Shown here piece after piece: positions 1-8,212 of a DNA stretch of 64,000 bases. The notes beneath the pieces are model-generated. The model was not told the origin of the DNA. It saw only the letters and a list, made by a program, of their open reading frames with translations, and searched no databases. Both the position numbers and the translations under genes were made by a program. The first letter of the stretch is position 1; every line of letters starts with the position of its first letter. The stretch spans positions 1-64,000 of the forward strand of contig SUYO01000001.1 of assembly GCA_015060385.1 (NCBI GenBank), given 5' to 3'. The DNA is from Bacteroidales bacterium. Lineage in GTDB: Bacteria > Bacteroidota > Bacteroidia > Bacteroidales > UBA932.

Positions 1-39
1 ATTCATCATACTTTAATAGACTATATAAGACTATCTTTG

Positions 40-112
40 TGCTCCCCCAGGGGCTCGAACCCTGGACCCCAACATTAAGAGTGTCGTGCTCTACCAACTG
101 AGCTAGGGAAGC
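40..112 (-). tRNA. tRNA-Lys (CUU), copy 2 of 2
   Basis: Cloverleaf read on the minus strand: the seven-base acceptor arm starting GCTTCCC pairs with GGGGAGC (one G-U), discriminator A, T-arm GGTTCGAGCC, and anticodon loop CTCTTAA giving anticodon CUU between a CGACA/TGTTG stem. CCA is not encoded. It is identical over all 73 bases to the copy at 148-220, so a recent tandem duplication is likely. Last gene of a three-tRNA lysine unit. Confidence 0.95.
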
Positions 113-147
113 TTGAATCAATATTTTTAAGGGGGCTTTCGCCTTTG

Positions 148-220
148 TGCTCCCCCAGGGGCTCGAACCCTGGACCCCAACATTAAGAGTGTCGTGCTCT
201 ACCAACTGAGCTAGGGAAGC
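148..220 (-). tRNA. tRNA-Lys (CUU), copy 1 of 2
   Basis: Same 73-base sequence as 40-112, with anticodon CUU in loop CTCTTAA. It sits 35 bases from its twin and 12 bases from the tRNA-Lys(UUU) gene transcribed before it. CCA is not encoded. Confidence 0.95.
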
Positions 221-232
221 AGTATTTTTCCG

Positions 233-305
233 TGATTCGCATGGGGCTCGAACCCATGACCCCAACATTAAAAGTGTTGTGCTCTACCTGCTGAGCTAGC
301 GAATC
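233..305 (-). tRNA. tRNA-Lys (UUU)
   Basis: Acceptor arm GATTCGC/GCGAATC with discriminator A; anticodon loop CTTTTAA gives anticodon UUU; the T-arm is GGGTTCGAGCC. First gene of the lysine tRNA unit, about 45 bases downstream of a good promoter at 357-388. CCA is not encoded. Confidence 0.95.
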
Positions 306-356
306 AATCCGAGGTCATTCTTGGGTCTCTGGTGAGTTCCTTTCGAATTGGGACTG

Positions 357-388
357 CAAAGGTAAACTTTTTTTCTTACCATGCAAAA
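357..388 (-). promoter_or_regulatory. Promoter of the tRNA-Lys unit
   Basis: On the minus strand TTTG (385-388) is followed after 20 bases by TACCTTTG (357-364), an exact match to the Bacteroidota -33/-7 architecture. Transcription would begin near 350, about 45 bases before tRNA-Lys(UUU). Confidence 0.75.
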
Positions 389-432
389 CTTTTGTTCATT
401 TTTTTTGATCGGCATATATAAAAACAAAGCCC

Positions 433-499
433 CCACATCCCGTCAATCTCGCAACTGCACACCAAAGAGCTGACTTAGGCTGAGGCCTTGAGGATGTGG
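433..499 (-). terminator. Long-range stem with trailing T-run after the outer-membrane gene
   Basis: GGATGTGG (492-499) pairs with CCACATCC (433-440) around a 51-base loop that holds a second small hairpin (AGGC/GCCT, about 477-487). On the minus strand the stem is followed by GGGGCTTTGTTTTT, so it could terminate the envelope operon. The long loop is unusual for an intrinsic terminator; a structured 3' UTR is the alternative. Confidence 0.35.
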
Positions 500-511
500 A
501 GACAATGTTTT

Positions 512-1123
512 CTAGAACGCTATACCAAGCTTGAATCCGAGGTTGTTGATGCCCTTGATGTCGTATGCGCTGTTTCTGTTCGTGCAGAAGCTGTAGTAGG
601 CTGCAAACTGGAATCCGAAATCATTTGCATCAAACGGATAGTAGACGAATCCGAGCTCTGACGAAAGGTAGAATCCCCAGTTGTCATGCCTGTTGACGAA
701 GGTCGACATGTATGTGCTCTGGGTAGAGAACTCTGGTCCGATCTTGGTTCCGAGATAAGGCTGGAACTCGTTTCTCATGAACCTTGTCCTCATGCTGACG
801 CCGAACGGAACCTGATAGATCGAACGGTCCACATCCGTCGTAAGCGCAGACTGATCCTCAAAAGTGTATGTCTGCTTAGGGATGTAAGCATTGTTTGTAT
901 TGAAGCTTGCGAAACCTCCTATGGAGAACATAGGTGTCAGGTAGTAGCCACCTTCAATATAGGCTCCATATCCCTGGGCTGACTTTACAAACGAATTACC
1001 AACCGTTCCGTTGAACTGCCATCCGAGATTGACGTATTCTCTCTTGCCCATCTGTGCATCTGCGGTGGCGGCTGTAAGGAGAAGCGCTGTCGCACTCACC
1101 AATATGTATATCAACTTTTTCAT
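512..1123 (-). CDS. Outer-membrane beta-barrel protein (porin-like)
   Basis: 203 residues. A signal peptide (MKKLIYIL, hydrophobic core, cleavage near ATADA-Q24) is followed by alternating aromatic/polar segments typical of a small outer-membrane barrel, and the chain ends in phenylalanine, the usual BAM recognition residue. The repeated glycine-aromatic patches (YGAYIEGGYY, GFYLSSELGFVYY) resemble OmpX/PRTRC-type barrels of Bacteroidales. It is the last gene of a three-gene envelope operon with the DUF4136 lipoprotein (35 bases upstream) and the DUF4251 protein. The substrate is unknown; a structural or adhesion role is as plausible as transport. Confidence 0.75.
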   Translation of the reverse strand: MKKLIYILVSATALLLTAATADAQMGKREYVNLGWQFNGTVGNSFVKSAQGYGAYIEGGYYLTPMFSIGGFASFNTNNAYIPKQTYTFEDQSALTTDVDRSIYQVPFGVSMRTRFMRNEFQPYLGTKIGPEFSTQSTYMSTFVNRHDNWGFYLSSELGFVYYPFDANDFGFQFAAYYSFCTNRNSAYDIKGINNLGFKLGIAF

Positions 1124-1158
1124 ATCGTATCATTCATTAAATTCGTTTCACATTCCTG

Positions 1159-1809
1159 TTATTTTGAAGAAGACTGGTTCCTGCTGAGGTATGGAGACTG
1201 GGCGAAAGCCTGGTCGATCGCCACCTTCATCCTGGCCACATCACCCTGGGCACTTGAGCCTGCAGGTCCTCCGATGTATGATGTCCAGACAACCTCAAGA
1301 GGCTTGTCCTCCCTCTCCTCAGCGGTAAGGTCCACCATGTCGGTAATGAGGGCGTTGGTCGTGTATGTATAGGTCACAGGATATGGATAGTAGAATCCTG
1401 TCCAGTTTCCCCAGAAGCCTGAAGGCCAGTATCCCGGATAGTCCAGCCACCAGTAAGGATCATTGTAGTACTTCACATATCTCTCGGTCTTGATGATATA
1501 GGTCATCTGGATTCCGAGGTCTGCATCCGGATTGGAAGGGGTATAGATGTACCCCAGCTTCTCCATGTTCACCCTCACCTGCTGGATAAGGGCCAGGGCA
1601 TTGTCGGACTGTGAATATACCGGCTTGTCGCTCTGTCCGATGATAAGAAGGCTGTCGACAAGATCGAAGGTACGGTATGATGTGAAGGTTATATCCTTAC
1701 TTGGAGACGTATATACGAGATACTCGTTGTCTGCGTCCTGTGGGGTTGGTTCCTTGTGGCATGCTACAGCCAGAAGAGCCAATGATGCGAAAAACATTAT
1801 CTTTTTCAT
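1159..1809 (-). CDS. DUF4136 domain lipoprotein
   Basis: About 216 residues from the ATG at 1809. That start is preferred over an in-frame ATG at 1866 because it yields a clean lipoprotein signal (MKKIMFFASLALLAVAC) with the lipobox cysteine at residue 17. The body carries the DUF4136 pattern: an early ITFTSYRTFDLVDS strand, a Tyr/Trp/Pro-rich centre (YYNDPYWWLDYPGYWPSGFW) and a TYTTNALITDMVDLTAEERE strand. DUF4136 proteins are Bacteroidota envelope lipoproteins of unknown function. The gene starts 19 bases after the DUF4251 gene and precedes a beta-barrel gene, suggesting a shared outer-membrane role. Confidence 0.8.
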   Translation of the reverse strand: MKKIMFFASLALLAVACHKEPTPQDADNEYLVYTSPSKDITFTSYRTFDLVDSLLIIGQSDKPVYSQSDNALALIQQVRVNMEKLGYIYTPSNPDADLGIQMTYIIKTERYVKYYNDPYWWLDYPGYWPSGFWGNWTGFYYPYPVTYTYTTNALITDMVDLTAEEREDKPLEVVWTSYIGGPAGSSAQGDVARMKVAIDQAFAQSPYLSRNQSSSK

Positions 1810-1828
1810 TGCTTTGACTTTTTGATGT

Positions 1829-2458
1829 TTATAATGACATTCCTTCAAATACGGTAGAGTTCTCATATGGAACTATCGTTCCGCTTACCCATATTGTGTT
1901 CGAGTTGAAGTTCGGATATATGGTAGCGCTTGCCTTATTGCTGTCCGGGAACATATAGATCTCAATCTGGGCATTGATTCCGATTCCCATGACATTCATC
2001 GACAAGGTAATCCTTCCATCCTTTCCGGTCTTGATCTGCTGACCGGAAATAGTTCCGTCTACAGTTACTCCACCTACCCCGTTAGGACCAGATGCCAGAT
2101 TGCTTGGGGAGATCTGAACGACAGCTCTGTTTCCCTTTACGGAGATGAAGTTAGTACTTGAGTTGACAAATACCATTGATCCGTTCTTGAAGGTCACATT
2201 GTCTGCCTCGAGAACAAAATCCTGATTCTGAAGAGCCGCACGGGCCTGCACGGAAGCGATGGAATCGGTCAGGGCTGACAGGTGGTGCTCCTGTGCGGCA
2301 CGTGCCCTGAACTCTGCCATGTCCTTATGCCAGGCATCCGTCTTTTCCTGCCTCGTTGCGGCACGCGCATTGCCTTTCTTTACCTGCGCGTATGTGTCGG
2401 GAGCTATCGCTGAAAGCCCTGCGACTATGACCATTACAGTCAGTAAGATTCGTTTCAT
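1829..2458 (-). CDS. DUF4251 domain-containing exported protein
   Basis: 209 residues from the ATG at 2458 (a GTG two codons earlier is less likely). A signal peptide ends near AIAPDTYA. A charged helix (residues about 30-70) leads to the DUF4251 domain: VLEADNVTFKNGS, FISVKGNRAVVQ, then a beta-rich stretch with GVGGVTVDGTISGQQI and a final VSGTIVPYENSTVFEG strand. DUF4251 proteins are secreted Bacteroidota proteins without known function. It heads the envelope operon and is transcribed divergently from the relA-like gene across a gap of about 110 bases. Confidence 0.8.
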   Translation of the reverse strand: MKRILLTVMVIVAGLSAIAPDTYAQVKKGNARAATRQEKTDAWHKDMAEFRARAAQEHHLSALTDSIASVQARAALQNQDFVLEADNVTFKNGSMVFVNSSTNFISVKGNRAVVQISPSNLASGPNGVGGVTVDGTISGQQIKTGKDGRITLSMNVMGIGINAQIEIYMFPDSNKASATIYPNFNSNTIWVSGTIVPYENSTVFEGMSL

Positions 2459-2536
2459 ATACACTTCTTGTTTTTAAAAGTTCTAAATAACACAAGGCAA
2501 GATACGGACCAAAGATGATATTTGGCTATTTTTTCG

Positions 2537-2544
2537 TATCTTTG
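2537..2544 (+). promoter_or_regulatory. -7 element of the relA-like gene
   Basis: TATCTTTG lies inside what would be the 5' end of the longest relA reading frame (TTG at 2522). A promoter here rules out that start. No TTTG is seen at the expected -33 distance. Confidence 0.6.
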
Positions 2545-2569
2545 GAATCAAATGACAAAACGAACGGAC

Positions 2570-4732
2570 ATGGAGCGTATCGAAAAACTTTTTCCAAGAT
2601 ATGACAAGGCAGGACAGACTCTGATAAAAAAAGCTTATAACATTGCAAGCCAAGCACTTGAAGGTCTTTCAAGAGGAAACGGGAAGCCCTTTGTAGAGCA
2701 TCCTGACGCAGTTGCAAAGATAGCCGACGAAGAGATCGGTCTGTCAGCCGAATGTATCGCTGCCGTATACCTCCACGAAGCTGTAAGGTTCAGACCTGAG
2801 ACGGACATTACCGGTGCCGGCTTCGGTCAGGACGTACTTACGATTGTAGACGGTCTCAACAAGATATCAACAATCAATCCCAAGGATACCAGGCTTGAAG
2901 CCGAAAACTACAAGAGGCTCATCGTATCATACTCAAAGGATCCCCGCGTGACGGTTCTCAAGATCGCTGACAGGCTGGAGGTGATGAGGTCTCTGGAAAT
3001 GTTCCCGAAGGCTTCGCGCGAAAGAAAGGTGCTCGAGACCATGATGCTGTACATCCCCCTGGCCCACCAGCTGGGTCTGTACAACATAAAGAGCGAGCTT
3101 GAGGACATATATTTCAGATATGCCGAACCCGAGCAGTACAGGGCGATCACCAACAAGCTGAAAAGCACTGAAGGTGACCGTCAGAAACTGATGACACAGT
3201 TCATAGAGCCTCTCAAGCAGAAGCTTTCTGAAGAAGGCATAAAGTACAAGCTTAAGGTCCGCACCAAGACAGCCCTTTCCATATATAAGAAGATGCAGAA
3301 GCAGAAGGTGCCTTTCGAAGGCGTCTTCGATGTCTTCGCAATCCGCTTCATAATCGACTGTGAGGAAGACAGGAGTGTGGAACACGCTCTATGCTGGAAG
3401 GTATTCTCCTATGTGACGGAAGAATATGAATCGGACACCAAGCGTCTGAGGGACTGGATTTCAAATCCGAAGCCTAACGGATATGAGTCCCTGCATATAA
3501 CCGTGAAGAACCGCGAGGGCAGTTTCCTGGAGGTACAGATCAGGACAAAGAGAATGGACGACATGGCCGAAAGCGGTCTTGCGTCCCACTGGTCATACAA
3601 AGGGATACGACATGAGGCAACGCTGGACAAGTGGCTGACAGCAGTGCGAAAGGCATTGGAAAGTCCGTTGGGTTCCGAAAGCGACCCGATGTCTGCATAT
3701 TACGAGGATGAGGTACATGAGATACCTACACGCGATGTCTTTGTCTTCACTCCTACAGGTGAGCTCAGAAAGCTTCCTAACGGTGCTACTGTTCTGGACT
3801 TCGCCTTCGACATCCACTCCAATCTCGGAGTAAGATGTACGGGAGGAAAGATAAACGGAAAGGCCGTAAGGATAAACGAGAAGCTCAAGACCGGAGATAT
3901 CGTCGAGATCATGTCCGGCAAGAACCAGAAGCCTTCTGCCGACTGGATGAACATCGTGGTGACCAACAAGGCAAGGAACAAGATCCGTCAGAAGCTGAGC
4001 GAAGCTGAATTCAAGAAAGCAGCAGATGGGAAGGAAATTCTCGGACGCCGTCTCAAGAACTGGAAGATGGAGCTTGACGACGAAACGATGGCAGCAATCC
4101 TGAAAAAGCTTCAGTTCAAGACAATAAACGCCTTTTATGCAGCTATCGGAGACGAGCTGCTGGATGTAGCCGACGTCAAGAACATGATACTTGAGCTGAC
4201 ACAGGGCAGTACAGAACCTGGAGGAGCTGCAGAGACGGACAAGAAGTCCAAAGGGGTTGTCCAGGAGAAGGGTTCCGATGACATACTGGTCATCGACGCC
4301 AAGAACGTGAAGGGACTGGACTACAGGATGGCGAAATGTTGCAATCCCGTATTCGGAGACGATGTGTTCGGCTTTGTGACCCGTACCGAGGGCATCAAGA
4401 TACATAGGATGTCATGTCCTAACGCCGGAAGGTTGATCGACATGTATCCGTACAGGATACAGAAGGTAAAATGGAGCGAAACTCCGAGCAGCGGAAACTT
4501 CCAGACCGGACTGAGGGTCATAGCAGCTCTGGAGCCTTCGGTGATAAACGAGATAATGGACATAGTCAACTCGTTCCGCGCATCGCTGAGAATGTTCAAT
4601 GTAGCCGAGAATGACAGACAAGGCACATATGACATAACCATGAAGATTGCTGTTCCGAGCAATCTGGAGCTGGACAAGGTGACTTCACAGATACGCAACC
4701 TGAAGAATGTGATCAAGATAAACCGCTTATGA
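2570..4732 (+). CDS. relA: RelA/SpoT family (p)ppGpp synthetase with decayed hydrolase site
   Basis: 720 residues from the ATG at 2570; the ATG at 2552 is the alternative, since the promoter element ends at 2544. Makes the alarmone (p)ppGpp from ATP and GDP/GTP. Order of domains: HD-type hydrolase, synthetase, TGS (DVFVFTPTGELRKLPNGAT), zinc-finger region with MAKCCNP and C-terminal ACT. Synthetase residues look intact: FDVFAIR, KPNGYESLH, EVQIRT and AESGLASHW. In the hydrolase the canonical HDxxED reads HEAVRF (residues 69-74) and RLHNM reads RLEVM, so hydrolysis is predicted lost, as in RelA. Its stop overlaps the next start (ATGA), so the two genes are probably translationally coupled. Confidence 0.9.
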   Translation: MERIEKLFPRYDKAGQTLIKKAYNIASQALEGLSRGNGKPFVEHPDAVAKIADEEIGLSAECIAAVYLHEAVRFRPETDITGAGFGQDVLTIVDGLNKISTINPKDTRLEAENYKRLIVSYSKDPRVTVLKIADRLEVMRSLEMFPKASRERKVLETMMLYIPLAHQLGLYNIKSELEDIYFRYAEPEQYRAITNKLKSTEGDRQKLMTQFIEPLKQKLSEEGIKYKLKVRTKTALSIYKKMQKQKVPFEGVFDVFAIRFIIDCEEDRSVEHALCWKVFSYVTEEYESDTKRLRDWISNPKPNGYESLHITVKNREGSFLEVQIRTKRMDDMAESGLASHWSYKGIRHEATLDKWLTAVRKALESPLGSESDPMSAYYEDEVHEIPTRDVFVFTPTGELRKLPNGATVLDFAFDIHSNLGVRCTGGKINGKAVRINEKLKTGDIVEIMSGKNQKPSADWMNIVVTNKARNKIRQKLSEAEFKKAADGKEILGRRLKNWKMELDDETMAAILKKLQFKTINAFYAAIGDELLDVADVKNMILELTQGSTEPGGAAETDKKSKGVVQEKGSDDILVIDAKNVKGLDYRMAKCCNPVFGDDVFGFVTRTEGIKIHRMSCPNAGRLIDMYPYRIQKVKWSETPSSGNFQTGLRVIAALEPSVINEIMDIVNSFRASLRMFNVAENDRQGTYDITMKIAVPSNLELDKVTSQIRNLKNVIKINRL

Positions 4733-5208
4733 AACAGTTTGACCTGGAAGAAAGAGTCGCAAAGGCCAGAAGGCTTTTCAAGGAAGAAGGATACAACTGC
4801 TGTCAGGCAGTAGTGCTTGCTTACAATGATCTTTTCGACATCGACGACAAGACAGCCGCATCACTATCATCCGGTTTCGGAGGAGGAATGGGACGGATGC
4901 GCGAGGTCTGCGGCAGCGTGAGCGGAATGGTCATGCTCGCGGGGCTCATGTCCCCTGCGGACGATCCGTCAGACAAGGCGGGACGTACGCGCAACTATGC
5001 CCTGGTACAGGAGGTGGCCGGAGAATTCAGAAACATCAACGGCTCTATCGTATGCCGGGAGCTTCTGGGACTCGCACCTGCCGGATCGAAGAATGAGTCT
5101 CCGGAACCATCCGACAGGACAGCTGACTACTACAGGAAGAGGCCATGCGAGGAACTGGTCGGGATATCTGCAAGAATCATAGGGCAGAAACTTCTTGACA
5201 ACAAATAA
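4729..5208 (+). CDS. C_GCAxxG_C_C family redox protein
   Basis: 159 residues, starting in the ATGA overlap with the relA-like stop. Shows the family's spaced cysteines: YNCCQAVVLAY near residue 23, FGGGMGRMREVCGSVSG near 50-65, SIVCRELLG near 107 and RPCEELVG near 137. These proteins are thought to be redox-active or metal-binding, and some occur fused to or near oxidoreductases; no reaction is established. Cytoplasmic, with no signal peptide. Coupling to an alarmone synthetase may simply reflect operon packing. Confidence 0.85.
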   Translation: MKQFDLEERVAKARRLFKEEGYNCCQAVVLAYNDLFDIDDKTAASLSSGFGGGMGRMREVCGSVSGMVMLAGLMSPADDPSDKAGRTRNYALVQEVAGEFRNINGSIVCRELLGLAPAGSKNESPEPSDRTADYYRKRPCEELVGISARIIGQKLLDNK

Positions 5209-5225
5209 ATTTCTTTATACCTTTG
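5194..5225 (+). promoter_or_regulatory. Promoter of ppa
   Basis: CTTG (5194-5197), 20 bases, then TACCTTTG (5218-5225): a good -33/-7 pair. The -33 lies inside the last codons of the preceding gene. The start codon is 22 bases further on. Confidence 0.7.
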
Positions 5226-5247
5226 TGTGTTTTAAAAACTATTCATA

Positions 5248-5871
5248 ATGGATTTCAGCCACGCACATAAAGCCCATCCATGGCACGGAATAAGCCTTGG
5301 ACAGAGCGTACCGGAAGAGGTCAGGGCATTCATAGAGATCGTGCCTACAGATACTGTAAAATATGAAGTGGACAAGGAGTCGGGATATCTATCCCTTGAC
5401 CGCCCACAGAAGTTCTCCAACATCGTACCTTCGCTCTACGGCTTCCTTCCAAGGACGTACTGCGGTCCGAAGATGGCTGAGCTCACCAACAAGGCCCTTG
5501 TACGGTTCGATGTAGAGGGCGACGGAGACCCTCTTGACATCTGCATCCTTACAGAGAAGGATGTCACACACGGTGACATAATCGTGAATGCAAGGCCTAT
5601 CGGCGGACTTCGTCTCCTCGACCATAATCAGGCGGATGACAAGATCATAGCAGTCCTCAAGAGCGATGCGGTATACGGATCGATGACTGACATCGAGCAG
5701 GTACCGTCAGACATCATCCGCAGACTGATCCACTATTTCAGCACATACAAGGACATTCCGGGAGAGCACACAAGCCGCATGCAGTTCATCAGCATCTACG
5801 GACCTGAGGTGGCTAAGGACGTGATCACACGTTCGATGGAAGACTATCAGGACTATATCGCCAGCAAATAG
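5248..5871 (+). CDS. ppa: Inorganic pyrophosphatase (family I)
   Basis: 207 residues. Hydrolyses PPi to two phosphates in the cytoplasm, pulling biosynthetic reactions forward. The signature EGDGDPLDICIL (metal-binding aspartates) sits near residue 91, preceded by KYEVDKESG and YGFLPRTYCG, which match the family I substrate pocket. It is longer than the E. coli enzyme at the N-terminus (HAHKAHPWHGIS), a feature of Bacteroidota homologues. It has its own promoter and a strong shared terminator. A PPDK gene elsewhere in the window (42-44.7 kb) also handles PPi, so the two must be balanced. Confidence 0.93.
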   Translation: MDFSHAHKAHPWHGISLGQSVPEEVRAFIEIVPTDTVKYEVDKESGYLSLDRPQKFSNIVPSLYGFLPRTYCGPKMAELTNKALVRFDVEGDGDPLDICILTEKDVTHGDIIVNARPIGGLRLLDHNQADDKIIAVLKSDAVYGSMTDIEQVPSDIIRRLIHYFSTYKDIPGEHTSRMQFISIYGPEVAKDVITRSMEDYQDYIASK

Positions 5872-5888
5872 ATCCATATATATAAAAT

Positions 5889-5919
5889 AATAAGGTCTCG
5901 CCGAAAGCGAGACCTTATT
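5889..5919. terminator. Bidirectional terminator between ppa and fba
   Basis: A perfect 13-bp stem (AATAAGGTCTCGC / GCGAGACCTTATT) with a CGAAA loop, A-rich before and T-rich after, in the 66-base gap between convergent genes. Confidence 0.9.
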
Positions 5920-5937
5920 ATTTGCATTGTCGTCTGA

Positions 5938-6939
5938 TTACTCAGCAGCACCGTTTGAACCAAGAACGTTGTTGATCTTGTGCATGAAGAGCTTCTTCAT
6001 GTTCTCACGTGCAGGAGCAAGATACTTACGTGGGTCGAACTCTGCAGGGCACTCAGCAAGCACCTTACGTACTGCAGCTGTCATGGCGAGACGAGAGTCA
6101 GAGTCGATGTTGATCTTACATACTGCAGACTCAGCAGCCTTGCGGAGCCATGGCTCAGGAATACCGATTGCAGCCTTGAGGTTTCCGCCGTACTTGTTGA
6201 TTGTAGCAACCTCGTCCTGTGGAACTGAAGAAGAACCGTGGAGAACGATAGGGAATCCAGGAAGCTCCTTCTCAACACCCTCGAGAACGTCGAAAGCAAG
6301 CATTGGAGGTACGAGGAGACCTGTCTCAGGATCTACAGTACACTGCTCAGGAGTGAACTTGTAAGCACCGTGTGATGTTCCGATAGAAATAGCGAGAGAG
6401 TCGCAGCCTGTCTTAGTAACGAAGTCAACAACTTCCTCAGGCTTTGTGTAGGTGTGGTGGTCTGAGCTTACCTCATCCTCAACACCTGCGAGTACTCCGA
6501 GCTCACCCTCTACTGTAACGTCGAACTGGTGTGCATACTCTACAACCTTCTTTGTGAGAGCTACGTTCTCATCATAGTCAAGGTGCGAACCGTCGATCAT
6601 CACTGATGAGAATCCAGAGTCGATACAGCTCTTGCAAGTCTCGAAAGAGTCACCGTGGTCAAGGTGAAGAACGATCTGAGGGTTCTCCCATCCGAGCTCC
6701 TTAGCATACTCTACAGCACCCTGTGCCATGTAACGGAGAAGAGTACCGTTAGCGTAGTTGCGGGCACCCTTTGAAACCTGAAGGATAACAGGAGACTTAG
6801 TCTCAGCAGCTGCTGAAACGATAGCCTGAAGCTGCTCCATGTTGTTGAAGTTGAAAGCAGGGATGGCGTAGCCACCGTTGATAGCCTTAGCGAACATTTC
6901 TCTTGTGTTCACAAGACCGAGTTCTTTGTAAGATACCAT
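5938..6939 (-). CDS. fba: Class II fructose-1,6-bisphosphate aldolase
   Basis: 333 residues. Zinc enzyme of glycolysis and gluconeogenesis, cleaving fructose-1,6-bisphosphate to DHAP and glyceraldehyde-3-phosphate. Visible motifs: AIPAFNFNN near residue 25, HLDHGDSF near 92 (zinc histidine and catalytic Asp), GELGVLAGVED near 143, the GTSHGAYKF zinc-ligand region near 188 and VLHGSSSVP near 231. The HLDHG form places it in class IIB. Codon use is strongly biased toward a small set (CTC, GGT, GTA, GCA), shared with ppdK and rpsA in this window, as expected of an abundant protein. Divergent from gmk. Confidence 0.95.
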   Translation of the reverse strand: MVSYKELGLVNTREMFAKAINGGYAIPAFNFNNMEQLQAIVSAAAETKSPVILQVSKGARNYANGTLLRYMAQGAVEYAKELGWENPQIVLHLDHGDSFETCKSCIDSGFSSVMIDGSHLDYDENVALTKKVVEYAHQFDVTVEGELGVLAGVEDEVSSDHHTYTKPEEVVDFVTKTGCDSLAISIGTSHGAYKFTPEQCTVDPETGLLVPPMLAFDVLEGVEKELPGFPIVLHGSSSVPQDEVATINKYGGNLKAAIGIPEPWLRKAAESAVCKINIDSDSRLAMTAAVRKVLAECPAEFDPRKYLAPARENMKKLFMHKINNVLGSNGAAE

Positions 6940-6978
6940 AATTACTTATTTGTTTTAAAAATCGTTTCGTTAACGCAA

Positions 6979-7004
6979 TATCTTTGCAAAAATAGTTATT
7001 TTTG
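6979..7004. promoter_or_regulatory. Divergent promoter region of fba and gmk
   Basis: Plus-strand -7 candidates TATCTTTG (6979-6986) and TATTTTTG (6997-7004) serve gmk; the minus-strand TATTTTTG (6987-6994) serves fba. No clear -33 box accompanies them, so which is used is uncertain. Confidence 0.5.
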
Positions 7005-7047
7005 CGGAATATTGAAAAAGAATCTTAGCAACATTAAACATATATCG

Positions 7048-7617
7048 ATGGACAACAAGGTAATCATATTCTCAGCCCCGTCAGGAGCAGGTAAAAGCAC
7101 AGTGGTAAACCATCTGCTCGGACTTCATCCGGAGCTTGAATTCTCTATATCGGCAACTTCCCGGGCTCCTCGCGGAGAAGAGAAGCACGGTGTTGAATAC
7201 TATTTCTTCACGGCTGACGAATTCAGAAGGATGATAGCTGAGGACAAGTTCGTGGAATATGAGGAAGTATATGCAGGATCCTTCTACGGAACTCTCCGTT
7301 CGGAGGTAGAACGCATATGGGCCAAGGGACATGTGATAATCTTCGACATCGATGTCCAGGGTGGAGTCAACCTCAAGAGGATATTCGGAGACCAGGCGTT
7401 CTCCATATTCATCCAGGCTCCTTCAGTAGAAGTCCTCAGGGAAAGGCTGATCGGAAGACAGACCGATACTCCTGAGGCAATAGAGAAGAGGGTTGCCAAG
7501 GCAGCATCTGAAATAGAGTTCGCGACAGGAAAGTTCGATTACACGCTGATCAATGACGACCTCCAGACAGCTCTTGCGGAAGCAGAGCGCATAGTCGCTG
7601 ATTTCCTCGAAAAATAA
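7048..7617 (+). CDS. gmk: Guanylate kinase
   Basis: 189 residues from the ATG at 7048; an upstream TTG would extend it but lies within the leader. Phosphorylates GMP to GDP with ATP. P-loop APSGAGKST at residues 9-17, GMP-binding region SATSRAPRGEEKHGVEYYF, YEEVYAGSFYGT, and lid region RLIGRQTDTPEAIEKR. Length is standard. nadD follows after 26 bases, probably on the same transcript. Confidence 0.95.
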   Translation: MDNKVIIFSAPSGAGKSTVVNHLLGLHPELEFSISATSRAPRGEEKHGVEYYFFTADEFRRMIAEDKFVEYEEVYAGSFYGTLRSEVERIWAKGHVIIFDIDVQGGVNLKRIFGDQAFSIFIQAPSVEVLRERLIGRQTDTPEAIEKRVAKAASEIEFATGKFDYTLINDDLQTALAEAERIVADFLEK

Positions 7618-7643
7618 AAGGCTTGCCCTTGCATTTACATGCC

Positions 7644-8207
7644 ATGAATGTAGCAGTATACAGCGGATCATTCAATCCTCTTCATATCGGTCACCTTGCC
7701 ATCCTGAAATACCTTACGGACAAAGGAGGCTTCGACTGCGTATATCTCATCGTCTCTCCAAAGAATCCTCTCAAGGACGGAATCAGCTCAGATTCCGGAA
7801 AGGAACGCTTTGAAGCCGCAACAGAAGCTGTAAGGCGCCACTTCCATGATACAGAAGAAGTAAAGGTCGACGACATCGAGCTGACCATGCCCGAACCGCA
7901 CTACACCATCCGTACCCTCGATGCCCTGCGTGAAAGAGAACCGGAAAACTCATTCACCCTGGTAATGGGCGCAGATAACCTGGCGGACATCCGCAGATGG
8001 CGTGACTACTCCCGCATCCTCCGCGAATACGGTGCAGCCGTATACCCCCGCATGGGCTTCGACCTCGATGAGATAAGGGCTGTCCTTCTGAAGGAAGATC
8101 CGTCATACCGGATCAGCCTTCTGGATGCAGAAATGGTCGACATTTCGTCGACCATCATCCGCGATGCCATCGCTCAGGGACAGGATGTGTCCGGATGGCT
8201 TATGTAA
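7644..8207 (+). CDS. nadD: Nicotinate-nucleotide adenylyltransferase
   Basis: 187 residues from the ATG at 7644 (an upstream in-frame TTG at 7623 gives an implausible N-terminus). Converts nicotinate mononucleotide and ATP to deamido-NAD in NAD synthesis. N-terminal nucleotidyltransferase motif YSGSFNPLHIGHLAIL contains the HxGH signature; C-terminal VDISSTIIRDAI is the ISSTxIR motif. Ends five bases from the convergent sulP gene, so no terminator separates them. Confidence 0.95.
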   Translation: MNVAVYSGSFNPLHIGHLAILKYLTDKGGFDCVYLIVSPKNPLKDGISSDSGKERFEAATEAVRRHFHDTEEVKVDDIELTMPEPHYTIRTLDALREREPENSFTLVMGADNLADIRRWRDYSRILREYGAAVYPRMGFDLDEIRAVLLKEDPSYRISLLDAEMVDISSTIIRDAIAQGQDVSGWLM

Positions 8208-8212
8208 GACAG

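Noticed and set aside
3593..4405. 270-residue open frame antisense to the relA-like gene
   Set aside because: Shadow frame of a well-supported coding gene; no recognisable family and no promoter.
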